Assembly (NCBI GenBank): GCA_020466095.1
Contig: CM035806.1
Coordinates: forward strand, 66,951,589 to 67,015,588
Length of the DNA: 64,000 bases
DNA from: Chlorops oryzae
Taxonomy: Eukaryota > Arthropoda > Insecta > Diptera > Chloropidae
Reading direction: 5' to 3'
The translations under genes were made by a program, and so were the position numbers. The notes beneath the pieces were generated by a model. It saw nothing but the letters and a program-made list of their open reading frames with translations. It did no database searches and was not told the DNA's origin. This document shows positions 1 to 11,100 of the stretch, piece after piece (within the stretch, counting starts at the first letter, position 1; the number at the start of each line of letters is the position of its first letter).

Positions 1-1
1 A

Positions 2-831
2 TTGGAAGAAGATCATCAGTCTCGTTCGTATATCGCGCATCATAATGACGATAATTGCAATATGGACAATTGTGCCAAAACAAATTCGCTGGGCAAGTCA
101 CCACATCGAGCTTCAACAAATATTTTGGTAAGAAAAAAAAAAAAAAATCAAAAATAAATAAATAAATAAAAATAAAATTAATAAAATACTGAACAGGTGC
201 TCAATGAGGTGGTTATCGATCGTGGCCCCTCGCCGTATCTAAGCAATATTGATCTTTTCCTGGATGGGAAGTATATAACATCGGTGCAGGGTGATGGTGT
301 CATAGTCTCGACGCCGACGGGTAGTACGGCGTATGCAGTTGCCGCTGGAGCCTCTATGATACATCCGTCCGTGCCAGCAATTATGGTAACACCCATTTGT
401 CCACACTCCCTAAGTTTCAGGCCAATTGTTGTGCCTGCTGGTGTCGAACTAAAGGTATGTATGTAGCCATACTTCATCCAGTTTTTCGTGCTCTTGTCTT
501 CGTGTCGCTCCTCATATCTGATCTATCGTTTTATGTGCTTCTTTAGATATCCGTCTCGCCGGACAGTCGCAATACGTCCTGGGTATCGTTCGACGGGCGT
601 AATCGCCAAGAACTGTTTCATGGTGATAGTCTGCGCGTTACAACATCCATCTATCCAGTGCCGAGTATATGCGCTCAAGATCAAATTTCAGACTGGTTCG
701 ATTCGCTTGCCGAATGTCTGCATTGGAATGTACGCAAAAAACAGAAATGCCTAGACGAGCTCTCGGATTTAACCGCATCTGGCTCGGAAGATACTCTCGA
801 TGATCTCGAGCGTGGCAGTGACTCATGTTGA
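2..831 (+). CDS. NADK: NAD kinase, 3' three exons (5' part outside window)
   Basis: NAD kinase phosphorylates NAD to NADP using ATP, normally in the cytosol. Three exons are visible: 2-127, 197-454 and 547-831, separated by short introns (69 and 92 nt) that start GT and end AG and keep one reading frame. The second exon carries the family's highly conserved core [20 protein letters not shown] followed by [16 protein letters not shown]. The third exon reads [19 protein letters not shown] and ends with the typical [11 protein letters not shown] tail plus an acidic C-terminus (ERGSDSC). Conservation with animal NADK is very strong and no lesion is seen, so this is the functional gene. The first visible exon (about 42 residues, rich in H, N, D and S) is a low-complexity insertion that I do not recognise from vertebrate NADK and may be insect-specific or alternatively spliced. 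The start codon and the N-terminal ATP-binding half lie left of the window. Confidence 0.96.
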
Positions 832-1300
832 GCATAGTTCCGTTAACTCTTATAATTACCGTAGTTGTATTGCGTTAGAAATTTGTTGCCAATTAGCGTA
901 AATTTTTACTCCTACTTTTAATTCTATTTTGGGTTTTTGTCTTTTTACATAAACGGAGCAGTAGTGAAAAGTGTAAAGAATAGCAAAGCGTTTTCTTGCA
1001 CAGGCATAAATCGGGTATTGTCGTAAATAGAGGAATAAAGCTCAAAATTGAACAAAAAATAGTAGAAACATCGTTTAAGTATTAAGCGTTGCACGAACAA
1101 GTTCGATTTTAAAATTAAGCAATATTGAAATTCTTTCAAGCGTCCTGCGTGAAAGAAGTTAAGAGCCTCTTTCTTAAGCAATATCAAAGTTCTTTTGCTT
1201 ACTTACGAGCGTTAAAAAGATGTGTTAGAAACGGAAGTTTGTTTTATTTGAGATTTTGAAGAAAAAAAAAAAAAAAAAAAAAGAATAAAGTAAAATATAT
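832..1300 (+). other. Probable NAD kinase 3' UTR with two polyadenylation signals
   Basis: AT-rich sequence follows the TGA stop. AATAAA hexamers occur at 1034-1039 and 1284-1289. The second lies just after an A-run, so the transcript probably ends within this stretch. No other gene is seen. Confidence 0.55.
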
Positions 1301-1557
1301 TAATAATCAAAAAGACATGTTTTAAGTCAAAATTTGTTCTTCACTGTAACTCTTGTAACTCTTCTCCTATTTAAGTTATTAAAATGTGATTTTTATCAAT
1401 CATTTTTTTTTATGAGGAAGCTAAAAATAGTTTTGAACTTATAAAGTTTTTCATGTATCATTAATTTTCTGTCTTTTAAATACTTTCTTTTTAATCTGGC
1501 ACCGTAGCAGTAATGAAGAGTATGGAAAAAATCTCCCAATTTTAATTATTATTATCT

Positions 1558-1627
1558 GGGGCCTTACTCTGTATTGCGATGCGATAGGCAATTCGATGCG
1601 ATAGCTTGTTAACTTTCCAGAGAAAGT
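1558..1627. repeat. One arm of an inverted-repeat MITE (partial copy)
   Basis: The motif CTCTGTATTGCGATGCGATA followed by a second GATGCGATAGCTT matches the left arm of the complete MITE at 2446-2679. The partner arm is missing here because the sequence runs straight into repeat R1 at 1629. Confidence 0.6.
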
Positions 1628-1845
1628 TAATCGGGGCTGTTATGGAAACTGACACAGAATTGAATCAGAATCAAAATTGAAATCAATATCTGTTTCAAAT
1701 GGTGTTATGAAATAGACACAGTTTTGCTTTTTTCGAAGATAGCAAAATCGATTTTCGAAGACAGAAAAACCTGACACTTGAAAATGCTATAAAGAAAAAA
1801 AAAAAACAAAAACTACAATATGTGTTAAAAACTAGGTCAATCTTG

Positions 1846-2330
1846 GCGGCCCCCGTGGCTCAGTTTGCTGAGATGTCAAATTTCAATGCGAGAAGCGCTG
1901 GGTTCAACTCCCAATTGGTTATTTTTTTTTTTTTTTTGATTTTTGATTTTTGATTTCCCATTTCCGTGGTATCACAACGAACCGATATGCGTCCTAAGTG
2001 CGTCATCTTTATTGGTGGCAGCCAAACTGTTGCGAAGCTTGCAAAAAGAAATGAGCTAGATAATCGGGTGGATGATTACGTCTTTTGTGGGTGGGTCTGC
2101 AGGATTTAACGACACCACAAGTTGCTGCCATAACAAGTCCACAAGCGGTTTGTCCCGCTAAGTAAGCCCCTTGGCCATGCCCGGGTGGTTTTCCATAACC
2201 TCAACTAGTATAGAAGCCTGAGTCGCATTTTTATGCGTTCCCTTTAGTCAAAAACATTAAATACCCAAACAATTAAGAAAATATATTCAAATAAAGTATT
2301 TAATTTTATTTCTACTAAAAAAAAACCAGC
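1846..2330 (+). repeat. tRNA-derived SINE-like segment inside R1
   Basis: A tRNA-like head has an A-box-like TGGCTCAGTTTGC at 1856 and a B-box-like GGTTCAACTCC at 1901-1911, followed by a long T-run (Pol III terminator-like). Downstream, GTGGTATCACAACGAACCGA and CCTAAGTGCG match the body of the SINE at 28903-29150. The right border is uncertain. The same segment is found in R1 copy 2 (29.2-29.7 kb, reverse). Confidence 0.6.
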
Positions 2331-2445
2331 CGGGAAAAAGTCCTCACACAATATGCCGACCAATTCTGTCAACTAAAAGCTGCTCGGTTTAAATCAGACA
2401 ATAAATTCAATGAATCTGTTTCTGTAACATAGAGTGGCCAGGGGG

Positions 2446-2679
2446 CCTACTCTGTATTGCGATGCGATACGCAATTTGATGCGATAGCTTATTTCGAGTC
2501 GCCATTGGAACGGTTGTTTGCACTTATATCCTTTTTCAGATTAATTGGTATGTTGGAAATGCATTTCGGAACCATTCAGTTCAATTTCAAGAATCAAAAA
2601 CTATAAAAAACCGTTCCAATTGCGACTCGAAATAAGCTATCGCATCGAATTGCGTATCGCATCGTATTACAGAGTAGGG
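2446..2679. mobile_element. MITE with ~70-bp terminal inverted repeats
   Basis: The left arm CCTACTCTGTATTGCGATGC extends through TATTTCGAGTCGC and GGAACGG. The right arm is its near-exact reverse complement ending GAGTAGGG. The whole unit is about 234 bp and has no coding capacity. A lone arm of the same family is at 1558. Confidence 0.8.
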
Positions 2680-3254
2680 CACCAGATCTGCACAATGAAA
2701 AATCAGGACAGTCCGCATGACCTTTTTTTTAGAGATCAAAAAACCATTTCGCAATTACGTATGATAGGTAAACTCACATTCATGAATGTGAAGTAATTCA
2801 GAATATTGCAGATGGCTCTCTTCTCCCTGCAGTAGACTTGTGAGACGAATAAACAGCGATAAATTTATGTAATAAATGTACATTTTATTGCTGGTAATAA
2901 TTTTACATGCGTGCTGTTAAAAGTTGAGTACAATTTAATATAGAAGCGCATAAGTACAATTATAGTTATATTATACAACTTATACGATGCGCAAAAAAAC
3001 TTTTTCCGTAGAAACACACTACTTCCAGAATTGTGAGTTATCAATCAATCATTGTAGGTTTTAATAAGAAATTTCAAAAAGAATACTTCAATGAACTACC
3101 GATTTTGCTTATCAAAGCAGCATTTTTTGCAAGGAGCATGTATTTATGAAATTCTTGACAAGTTGAATTTGATGTTCACAATATCATGCACTGTTTCAAC
3201 TGACAAATTCACGTTGGTACAATCGTACTAGCAAAAAAAGCACCAAACTACCAA

Positions 3255-3380
3255 GTGTGCGTTTCAAAACATTTCAAAACTCGACCGAGTTCAACTCGCG
3301 CAGGAATTTTATACCGATAAAAACCTGCGCGAGTTGAACTTGGTCGAGTTCAGTCGAGTTTCGGAACGCAGCACAAAGGC
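3255..3380. repeat. Foldback / short MITE with a GC-rich hairpin
   Basis: CGAGTTCAACTCGCGCAGG near 3290 pairs with CCTGCGCGAGTTGAACTTGG near 3331, and the outer GTGYGCGTT-type ends are also inverted. It is non-coding. Confidence 0.55.
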
Positions 3381-3848
3381 TCTGAGCGTGTCGAATCAAA
3401 AGTCTCCGTCTGATGCTTACAGTGCGCAAGCGCTATTCTTGTAGGTACAAAAAAATGATTTCCGAAACCTGTTTTTGCTTCGCGACAAAAAAAAAAAAAC
3501 AGGACATTTCAGAAAAAAAACAGGACACCAGGACAAGCAGTGCAAAAACAGGACATGTCCTGGGAAATCAGGACGTCTGGCCACCCTATGTAACACCTAA
3601 AAACAATACAAACCTGATTTCGAAAATGAAAACAGTTTCAAAACTGAAAGTCTGATTCTATAACCCCAAAACGAAAAATGTGTTGATTTCAAATCTGATT
3701 CTGACAGTTGTCGGTTTCCATAACATCCCCGATTGTTTTGGGTCTGATTTTGTGAATTGCCAGTTTTTGCATATTTCCACGTTGGATGTTTTTAGAATCC
3801 ATACCCAATAAACACACACATATATCGAGACGATATCGTTTTCTCTTA

Positions 3849-4356
3849 GGTTGAAAACACACCAAAGCCAACAAAACGTTGTTTCATGTCGAATTCGACA
3901 AAAGTATATTGCTTCTTATCTAGCAACACACACCGAGTACGACACAACATTTTATTGGTCAACGCATTTGTTCGAACGCCGTTGATACATGGCACTCCAT
4001 ACAGCCAACCCACACCGAACTCGACAAAACGTTGCGCAAGCTCGGCGACGTCGATAATCTCATGTAAGCTTACGGCGCAACGCACTGTCATATTCCCTTG
4101 CAATATACGGACATCGAAATCTGCACTGTTATATGAAACGAGGGAAGAACGCCCTCTATCCAGGTTTATTAGAAACTTACGTTGCGCAAACGACACGAGC
4201 AAAACAGAAGCTTCGGCAAAAAAGCATGCAGAAAGCTGTTGGCTTGGATTTTGTTTGAGCTCGACAAATTTGTTGGCGTTGGTGTGGGTTATTTCGAAAA
4301 GTGTTTTTTGCTGTACGTCAAAAAAACGTTTTGTTGGCTTTGGTGTGTTTTCAACC
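3849..4356. mobile_element. PIF/Harbinger-like MITE (TTA target duplication)
   Basis: Perfect ~32-bp terminal inverted repeats begin GGTTGAAAACACACCAAAGC. TTA occurs at 3846-3848 and 4357-4359, the three-base duplication typical of PIF/Harbinger elements. The open frames inside it run across both arms and look like chance readings. Confidence 0.75.
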
Positions 4357-4359
4357 TTA

Positions 4360-4670
4360 AAACCATTTCGCGACGAGGCTTCGAGACGAGCTAGTGGCGA
4401 ATTCGATATCGTTAGAGAGTCATTTATCGTTAGCGAATCGAGATTTTCTTCCTCGAATCGTTAACGAGTCTTTTCTGGAATAGTAAACGTATCGAGATTT
4501 TCTCCTTTCTCGAATTCTTTTCGAATAAAAATTTTCTTACAATTACTTGTAATTGAAATGGAGATCTTTCAATTACAAATGAAATATTGTATTTGGAAAA
4601 TGTTCAATCACGCGGGATTGGTCATCTAAATCCCGCGGGATTCGCGGATACCGCGGGATTTTATTATACC
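4360..4670. other. Unrecognised spacer with CCGCGGG palindromes
   Basis: No gene is seen. AATCCCGCGGGATT and related GCGGGATT words around 4610-4665 form small palindromes just before the family A repeat. Confidence 0.4.
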
Positions 4671-5553
4671 CAGCGTAAGCGGGGTATATTAGTTTTGTGC
4701 AAATCTTGTAACAGGGAGAATTAAGCTCCGGAGATATAGAAAAATATATATAGAAATGATCAGGATCAAAAACTGAATCGATTTAGACATGTCCGTCCGT
4801 CCGTGGTCGGATCTCCTCCGAAACGGCTGAACCAATGAAGTCGAAATTTGGCACACATGTATATCGGGGTCCGAGTTTAATCCTAAGTAAAAATGGGAGA
4901 CATCCGCCCACTGCCATGCCCACAAATGAATTTATTGTGTTTTCATTAAAATGCTTGTAACTTGCGAACCACTCAACACATTCCATTGATATTTGGTGTG
5001 CTGATAAACTACGAAAAGGGACATTTCATGGCAAAAAATGGACGCCGCCCTCCTCGAGCCACGCCCACAAATAAGCCCAAAAATAAGGGCTTATCGTAAC
5101 TTGTGAAGTAAAAGGCGTAGAAGCTTCAAATTCGCAGCATAGGTTGACCAAGGCATATGAAAGGTGTAAGACCAAAAATTTATGGAGCCCGCCCACTGCC
5201 ACGCCCACAAATAGAGAATTTTCATTACTTCTGAAGTAAAAGGCGTAGAAGCTTCAAATTCGCAACATAGGTTCACCAAGGCGAATGAAAGGTGTAGGAA
5301 AAAATTTTATGTGGCCCGCCCACTGCCACGCCCACAAATGAAGATTTTTCGTAACTTCCGAAGTAAAAGGCGTAGAAGCTTCGAATTCGCAACATAGGTT
5401 CACCAAGGCGAATGAAAGGTGTAGGGAAATAATTTATGTTGCCCTCCCACTGCCACGCCCACAAATAGAGAAGCAAAACATAGTGCGCTCATAATGTCGG
5501 GACGCTGGGTATTTCAAAGTCGGGCTTGACCGACTTTAGCTTTCTTACTTGTT
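4671..5553 (+). repeat. Family A repeat, copy 1
   Basis: The ends are ACCCAGCGTAAGC on the left and GACGCTGGGTATTTCAAAGT then CTTTCTTACTTGTTT on the right, giving an inverted ACGCTGGGTAT pair. Inside are a GTCC/GTCCGTCC run and three to four direct repeats of about 128 bp (word GAAGTAAAAGGCGTAGAAGC at about 5104, 5232 and 5359, separated by GCCACGCCCACAAAT). A longer reverse copy is at 40667-41719. No protein is encoded. Confidence 0.75.
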
Positions 5554-6069
5554 TATTTATTTACTACGGCCTTTGCGACCTACATAGATACAAAAAATTC
5601 AACATTTCATAGCTGATTAAACCTCTTATAAAGTTTAATTAAAATTAGTTATTTATTAGTTAATTTATCCCAATTTTTCTATGGTAAGTCCATTACCTTG
5701 TTGAGAGTTTCACGACTAAGGTGAAAAAGTTGCCCCTATTGAAAATAAGTGGGACTGATAATGGATGTTTTTTCTGTCAGAGGTAAGATTAACCCATAAA
5801 ATGCAGAAAATTTTTGCTTTCAAAAAACAGTTTTTGTTAGGGAATTTTTTTATGTGTAGTGATAGGTTTTTGTGACTTTAGGAAGAAAGATGCAGTTTTG
5901 AAAATTAATAAGGTACTTGCAACATTGCGAGTAGCCAGGAAAAGTAGTTTTTAAGTTATGGCTATTTGAAAAATGAAAAATATTAATTTTTTAGCTTTGA
6001 GGACATGCGCCACCTCTTAACTTTGCTTCATCTTCATAAAATTTTGGACACGTATGTTTTTGATTGTTA
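5554..6069. other. No recognisable gene
   Basis: AT-rich sequence. It is the pre-insertion flank of LTR retrotransposon 1, whose target duplication CCGA starts at 6070. Confidence 0.5.
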
Positions 6070-6073
6070 CCGA

Positions 6074-6338
6074 TGTCATCGTATTTTATGTTTCCAATAT
6101 CATTTTGACTCACTGTAAATTTTTGCCTATTGTATTGTTAGTATACGCCCACGGTACATTGTTCATGTTAACACACTCTCATTTTCTCATTGTCACTCAT
6201 ACGTTTCATTGTATTCATTTTATGTTTTTACTCTTACGAGAGGGCTTCTTGCTAGAAACGATTAAAGAGAGAGATCACTTTTGGTTTCAACGTTAAGCGA
6301 TGCACAGCGTTTTCATTGTTAGTCGCGCTAGCTTGACA
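6074..6338 (+). repeat. 5' LTR of retrotransposon 1
   Basis: 265 bp, TGTCATCG to GCTTGACA. It matches the 3' LTR except for one T-run length change and the ATTG/AAGG-type difference around the CTCAYKGTCACTC word. The sequence after it does not match a primer-binding site that I can assign. Confidence 0.92.
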
Positions 6339-6450
6339 TTTATTCAGGTGTGGGGTACTATCCCAAAATAACCTCTTTAATTAGCACGTTGTTTAAAAAG
6401 TATTAATTCGCGTTTTAAAATCGAACAATAAATATATTTGTGAAACCAAA

Positions 6451-8106
6451 ATGAGCGACGAAGAATTGACGGTCGCCGAACTAAAGGAAAAACTGAGGGA
6501 ACGAAACCTTGCTACAACGGGACTTAAGGCTGAGCTACAAGAAAGGTTGCGAAATGCAATTGTGAACGAGGATGATGGGAGTGCGTCGGAAGAGGATGAA
6601 GGCGAAACAACGGTAACCATTAGAGACGAAGCTGTATCGAATTTGCGAGGCGAAGTTGCACGGCTCCTACGATCAATGGAGGCAATTTCCAGGAAATTGG
6701 AATCAGTTTTCCAAATGGCATCGACGAGGGACGTACAGTCATCTAATTTTCCAAATCCCATGGCAGGCACTTCAACGAATATTGTCTCCTCCGCTATTTC
6801 ACAACGACAACAACAACATGCCATGCACACAAGCTTTTCAGCGAACGGTACTCACGGTCAGTCTTACGTGCATGGCAACGAAACGAGTTTTCAACCCTCA
6901 AACGCATTAAGTACGTTATGCTCAACGACGACTTCACATATAGACGCTTCTCACAATCGACGCGCGCATAACATACTCTCATCGAATTTTCGAGAGCGAA
7001 GCTTCGTGCATGAAACGGTTACTACGCCGGTGTGCAGCGTAACATGCACAACCGCGCCGACGACGCAGTCGTCAGTTCTATTTTCGAGAGCGAACGCAGC
7101 AAACGGATTTCTGCCCAGCGATTCTCGACGTGTACATTTTCTGCCGAACTCGCATGTTTCTCCGAATTTTGTATTTGCAACAAATACAGATGAGAATGTA
7201 TATGAAGCAGACGAGAATGGGAGAAACGGTGTCTATGTCCGGTTCTACATTAAGAGGCAAAACACGACTCACTGGAATGAAACACATGAGAGTGACAGAG
7301 ACGGAAGACATTACATCTCCGTCCCTCTCATGTGTTTCTTTCCAGTGAGTCGCGTTTTGTCTCTTAATGTAGAACCGCACTATGTATCGTCTTCACGGAA
7401 TGGAGAGCATAATTGTCAGCCGGCAATAACGACAGTGGAGGCCGCTACACAACCATTGAATAGTAGTGGATTCCAGAATTCATGGAGAATTCAGGATGTT
7501 GCGAGTGCACTGCCAACATTCGATCCATATGACGATAATTTTACATCGATACAATTTGTAGAAAACATCGAACAACTGAAGATGGCATATGGATGGGATG
7601 ACTGTGTGGTTCTTTTGGCGATTCGAACTAAAATGCAGGGCTTTGCCAGGTCGTGGATTGATGCACATCCGATATTCAGGTCTTGGTCGGGCTTTGTCGA
7701 ACAATTCATCGAAGATTTTCCGTGCATCGCTAATTCAGCGGACGTTCATATTCAAATGATGAACACGACGATTAATCGAAACGAAAGCGTAATCGAATTT
7801 TACTATCGTGTGTTGGCAATCGGTCGACGGGGAAAACTCGATGATCGCGCTATTGTAAAGTACGTGATAAACGGTATCGGTGATGACGGCTTGAAAAAAA
7901 TGCTGTCAACGCTACAAATTGTGAAATGTTCGGATTTGCTTTTATCTTTACGAAATGTCTTATTAAATACGCGTAAACAGACAAACGTCGCGACGTCGAT
8001 AAATTCAAATCAAAAGATGCAAAATAAATCAGCGAATGCTACATGCGAAAAAGCTAACGATTCAAACACGAAAAAAGGTGTCGGGACAGAAAAAGCGGCG
8101 CTGTGA
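6451..8106 (+). CDS. Gag polyprotein with N-terminal SAP-like domain (551 aa)
   Basis: First large ORF after the 5' LTR, starting MSDEELTVAELKEKLRERN. Residues about 6-36 fit the SAP motif, a helix-turn-helix DNA/chromatin-binding module (pattern L-hydrophobic-V-x-E-L-K-x-x-L-x-x-x-x-L-x-x-x-G-x-K-x-x-L). This is followed by an acidic stretch (EDDGSASEEDEGE). The middle, about residues 60-340, is S/T/N-rich and low in structure. Residues about 345-500 resemble a retrotransposon capsid region (PTFDPYDDNFTS, ARSWIDAHPIFRSW, VIEFYYRVL). The C-terminus overlaps pol in the +1 frame. The CCHC zinc knuckle expected at the end of Gag is found only in the pol frame. Residues about 264-309 are encoded by an inverted repeat (7240-7377). 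Gag should assemble the particle and package RNA; the SAP role is inferred. Confidence 0.85.
   Translation: MSDEELTVAELKEKLRERNLATTGLKAELQERLRNAIVNEDDGSASEEDEGETTVTIRDEAVSNLRGEVARLLRSMEAISRKLESVFQMASTRDVQSSNFPNPMAGTSTNIVSSAISQRQQQHAMHTSFSANGTHGQSYVHGNETSFQPSNALSTLCSTTTSHIDASHNRRAHNILSSNFRERSFVHETVTTPVCSVTCTTAPTTQSSVLFSRANAANGFLPSDSRRVHFLPNSHVSPNFVFATNTDENVYEADENGRNGVYVRFYIKRQNTTHWNETHESDRDGRHYISVPLMCFFPVSRVLSLNVEPHYVSSSRNGEHNCQPAITTVEAATQPLNSSGFQNSWRIQDVASALPTFDPYDDNFTSIQFVENIEQLKMAYGWDDCVVLLAIRTKMQGFARSWIDAHPIFRSWSGFVEQFIEDFPCIANSADVHIQMMNTTINRNESVIEFYYRVLAIGRRGKLDDRAIVKYVINGIGDDGLKKMLSTLQIVKCSDLLLSLRNVLLNTRKQTNVATSINSNQKMQNKSANATCEKANDSNTKKGVGTEKAAL
7240..7377. repeat. Near-perfect inverted repeat inside gag, still in frame
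   Basis: CGGTTCTACATTAAGAG at the left returns inverted as CTCTTAATGTAGAACCG at the right, with about 60-bp arms and almost no loop. Both strands therefore read a similar peptide (FYIKRQN and HW-N/K-ETHE). CTATGT lies close to both ends, as a possible target duplication. It probably came from a small foldback/MITE insertion whose length preserved the gag frame. Confidence 0.7.
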
Positions 8107-11100
8107 AATTTGTGACGTCACGTCTCACGACTCTAAAAGTTGTCCTAAACGTAATATGGTAAATTCCATCGCTAATGTCGTCACAAAAGAAATTTTCTTA
8201 GAGGGAACTCCTTATGAGGCCCTTATTGATTCTGGAAGTGCGGTTTCGTTATGTAAATCGTTTATTGCAAGTCGGTTTGGTCAAAAATTACAACAGTGCG
8301 ACAAATTATTATCCGGTTTTGCGGGCGGAAATTGTGTTAGCCGTGAGAAAATAAGAAGCATTGAAGTTTCAATCGACGGTCATGTATTTGAGAACGATAT
8401 ATTTGTTATTGACGATAAAATAATGCCATACGATATTATTATTGGCATTGATATTTTATCTAAAGCTCGCGTTATAATCGAAAACGGACAATGCAATATT
8501 CTTTCGATATCGACTAAAGACGTTAATTTAGAAAATGATTTGTCGCCGGGCCAGAAAAATAAGTTACTATCAACTCTTATAAATTATTCGAAATGTTTCG
8601 GAGAGAAATTAATTGACCTCGGAAAATGTAATTTGATGAAAATGGAAGTATCGGTTACTACGAGTAATCCAATTGCTAAGAAACCTTACTCGATTCCGAT
8701 TCCAAAGCAACAAGTGGTTGAGGAAATCGTGTCGGAATTAATAAAACGCGAAATCGTGCGTCCGTCTAATTCGGTCTACGCGTCGCCAATTGTCTTAGTA
8801 TCAAAGTCTAACGGCGAGAATAGACTTTGCGTGGATTATCGTGCGTTGAATGCCGTGACGGAGAAACAGCCGTGGCCGATGCCAACAGTCGATGGAGTTT
8901 TATCGACGCTTGCGGAAAAGAAGTACTTTACGACTCTTGACATGATGTCGGGGTACTACCAGATCGAAATTGAAGAAAGCTCTAAACAGTACACAGCGTT
9001 CATCACACATAATGGGCACTATGAGTTCAACAGGATGCCTTTTGGGCTTCGCAACGCCCCATGCGTTTTCCAGAAAATGATGGCGAAACTTATCGAACCC
9101 TTGAAAGGCAAAGTAATTAGCTATGTCGACGAAGTGATTGTTGCGTCAAAGACTTTCGAAGAAGGGCTACACTATCTTGTCGAGTTCCTGAAAATTATTG
9201 AAAAAGAAGGACTTACGTTGCGTCTTTCTAAGTGTTTCTTCATGAAAACGAATATCGAATTTTTGGGACACGAGATAGACGAAAACGGAATCAAACCTGG
9301 TCGTCGTAAGACGGAAGCAATAAAGGAGTTTCCTGTTCCAGAGAATATTACTGACGTACGCAGATTCCTTGGACTTACGGGGTACTTCAGGAAATTTGTA
9401 CCTAACTATGCTCTGATCGCATCGCCATTGACTCACTTGTTGAGGAAAAATCATGCGTTCGAATGGACGTTCGAGTGTGGTAGATCGTTTCGAAAGCTTA
9501 TTGATGTAATCACCAGCGATCCTGTTCTTGGTATATATGACATCAATAAAGAACACCAGCTTCACACCGACGCTAGCAGTATCGGTCTTGCTGCTATTCT
9601 CTTCCAGAGGGAGGACAACGGAGTTTTGAAGCCCATCGCTTATTTTAGCCGAGCGTGTACGGATCCGGAACGCCAGTATCACGGATATGAACTCGAAGTT
9701 CTAGCAGTGGTAGAAGCATGTCAACGATTTCGGATGTATCTACTTGGGAAACGCTTCGTGATCGTAACTGACTGTTCAGCTATTACCAGTATCAAAACCA
9801 CGACGCCGATGATTCCTCGTATCTCTCGCTGGCTGCTGAGATTGCTCGAATTCGATTTCACAGCAATCCATCGTTCTGGAAGGCTGATGAATCATGTCGA
9901 CGCTATGAGCAGAGCGCCTGTTGGTGAACCTACCGGAGTTGATGACGTCACTGCCTCTCTGATGGCAATTAATATCTCGGAAGATGACTGGATTCTGACC
10001 ATGCAGAAACAGGATGATCATCTACAAGAAATCGTTGATGTCTTGACAACCAAGAAGCCACCGCCGCAAAGAAAGGTATACGATAAACATTTTATTTTCA
10101 AAAGAAACAGGTTATACAAACGGAACCCAAGCGGAGCTGATCAACTTGTCGTGCCAAAGGGCATGCGTTGGCGAATTATTAAGATGTGCCATGATGACGT
10201 AGGACATCCCGGGGTGGACGGTACTATGAAACGACTTCAGCTACATTTTTGGTTCCGACGATCTCGAAACTTTGTTAAAAGTTACATTAAGGCATGTATT
10301 CAGTGTTGCTACAATCGTGAACCGAGGAAAGAATGCCAACTTTTTGGTATGGAGATTCCGAAAATTCCATTTGAGATACTGCACATGGACCACTTGGGCC
10401 CATTCATTCGAAGCCGCCGACAAAACGAGTATATTATGGTTATAGTCGACGCTCTTACCAGGTATACAATAATAACAGCCGTCAAATCAACGAAAACGAA
10501 GCCCGTCATCGACGCCATGAACAATTTGACACTTTATTTTGGCTCGCCAAGACGAATCATCACGGATCGAGGAACAGCATTCACCTCTGCAGTTTTTGCA
10601 GATTATTGCAATAACAACAATATTCAGCACACGAAGGTAGCTGTCAGAACTCCAAGATCCAATGGGTTAGCCGAAAGAGTCAACCAGTCTATTCTAGCCT
10701 ACCTGAGAACATCAGAAGACGTTAAGGGCTGGGATGATGAAATCCGTAATATGCAATGGAAATTAAATACGACAGCTAATTCTACGACAAAGTTTTCGCC
10801 GATCGATCTTATGTACGACTTTCCACTGAAAGACATAAGTGGCAACAGACTACTAGCCGCATTACACAACGATCCACAAGAAAATCAGGTACCAATGATT
10901 CAACGAAGACAGGAAGCTATAAAGAATATCGAAATCGCACGTGAGAAGTGGAAACGTCGCTTCGACGCGAAGTACAAAATGCCTCATATATACAAGGAAG
11001 GAGATCTTGTCTTACTAGAGAGTGCTCTTCCGAGCACAGGAGAGAGTCGCAAGCTCGACCCAAGGTATCGAGGACCATATTCTATCGCCAGAGTCTTGCG

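Larger units (their letters stand above)
2430..3588. mobile_element. TIR element nested in R1 with 7-bp target duplication
   Basis: Left end TAGAGTGGCCAG and right end CTGGCCACCCTA are inverted repeats. TGTAACA flanks both sides (2423-2429 and 3589-3595). Near the right end the motif CAGGACA recurs several times. No transposase is visible. The MITE at 2446-2679 and the hairpin at 3255-3380 lie inside it. Confidence 0.65.
1629..3734 (+). mobile_element. Repeat R1, copy 1: terminal-inverted-repeat element interrupted by a younger insertion
   Basis: The left end AATCGGGGCTGTTATGGAAA is repeated inverted at the right end (TTTCCATAACATCCCCGATT). About 0.94 kb belongs to the element itself; 2430-3588 is a later insertion. 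It includes a tRNA-like segment near 1846-1920. A second, reverse-oriented copy lies at about 28.87-33.74 kb and is itself split by a SINE and a hAT element. No transposase is visible, so the element is non-autonomous and its superfamily is not assigned. Confidence 0.7.

Noticed and set aside
178..477. Minus-strand open frame opposite NAD kinase exon 2
   Set aside because: It is the antisense shadow of a strongly conserved exon and has no domain of its own.
3886..4464. 192-codon plus-strand frame
   Set aside because: It runs across both arms of a TTA-flanked MITE, and its two ends encode inverted-repeat readings, so it is not a gene.
4783..5476. Several short minus-strand frames with repeated WAWQWAG peptides
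   Set aside because: They are translations of the ~128-bp direct repeats in family A.
8003..8106. A -1 slippery signal like that of retrotransposon 2 in retrotransposon 1
   Set aside because: The frame relation is +1, and no X XXY YYZ site with a downstream pseudoknot was found.
9167..9682. 171-codon minus-strand frame
   Set aside because: It is antisense to the RT and RNase H region of pol with no domain.
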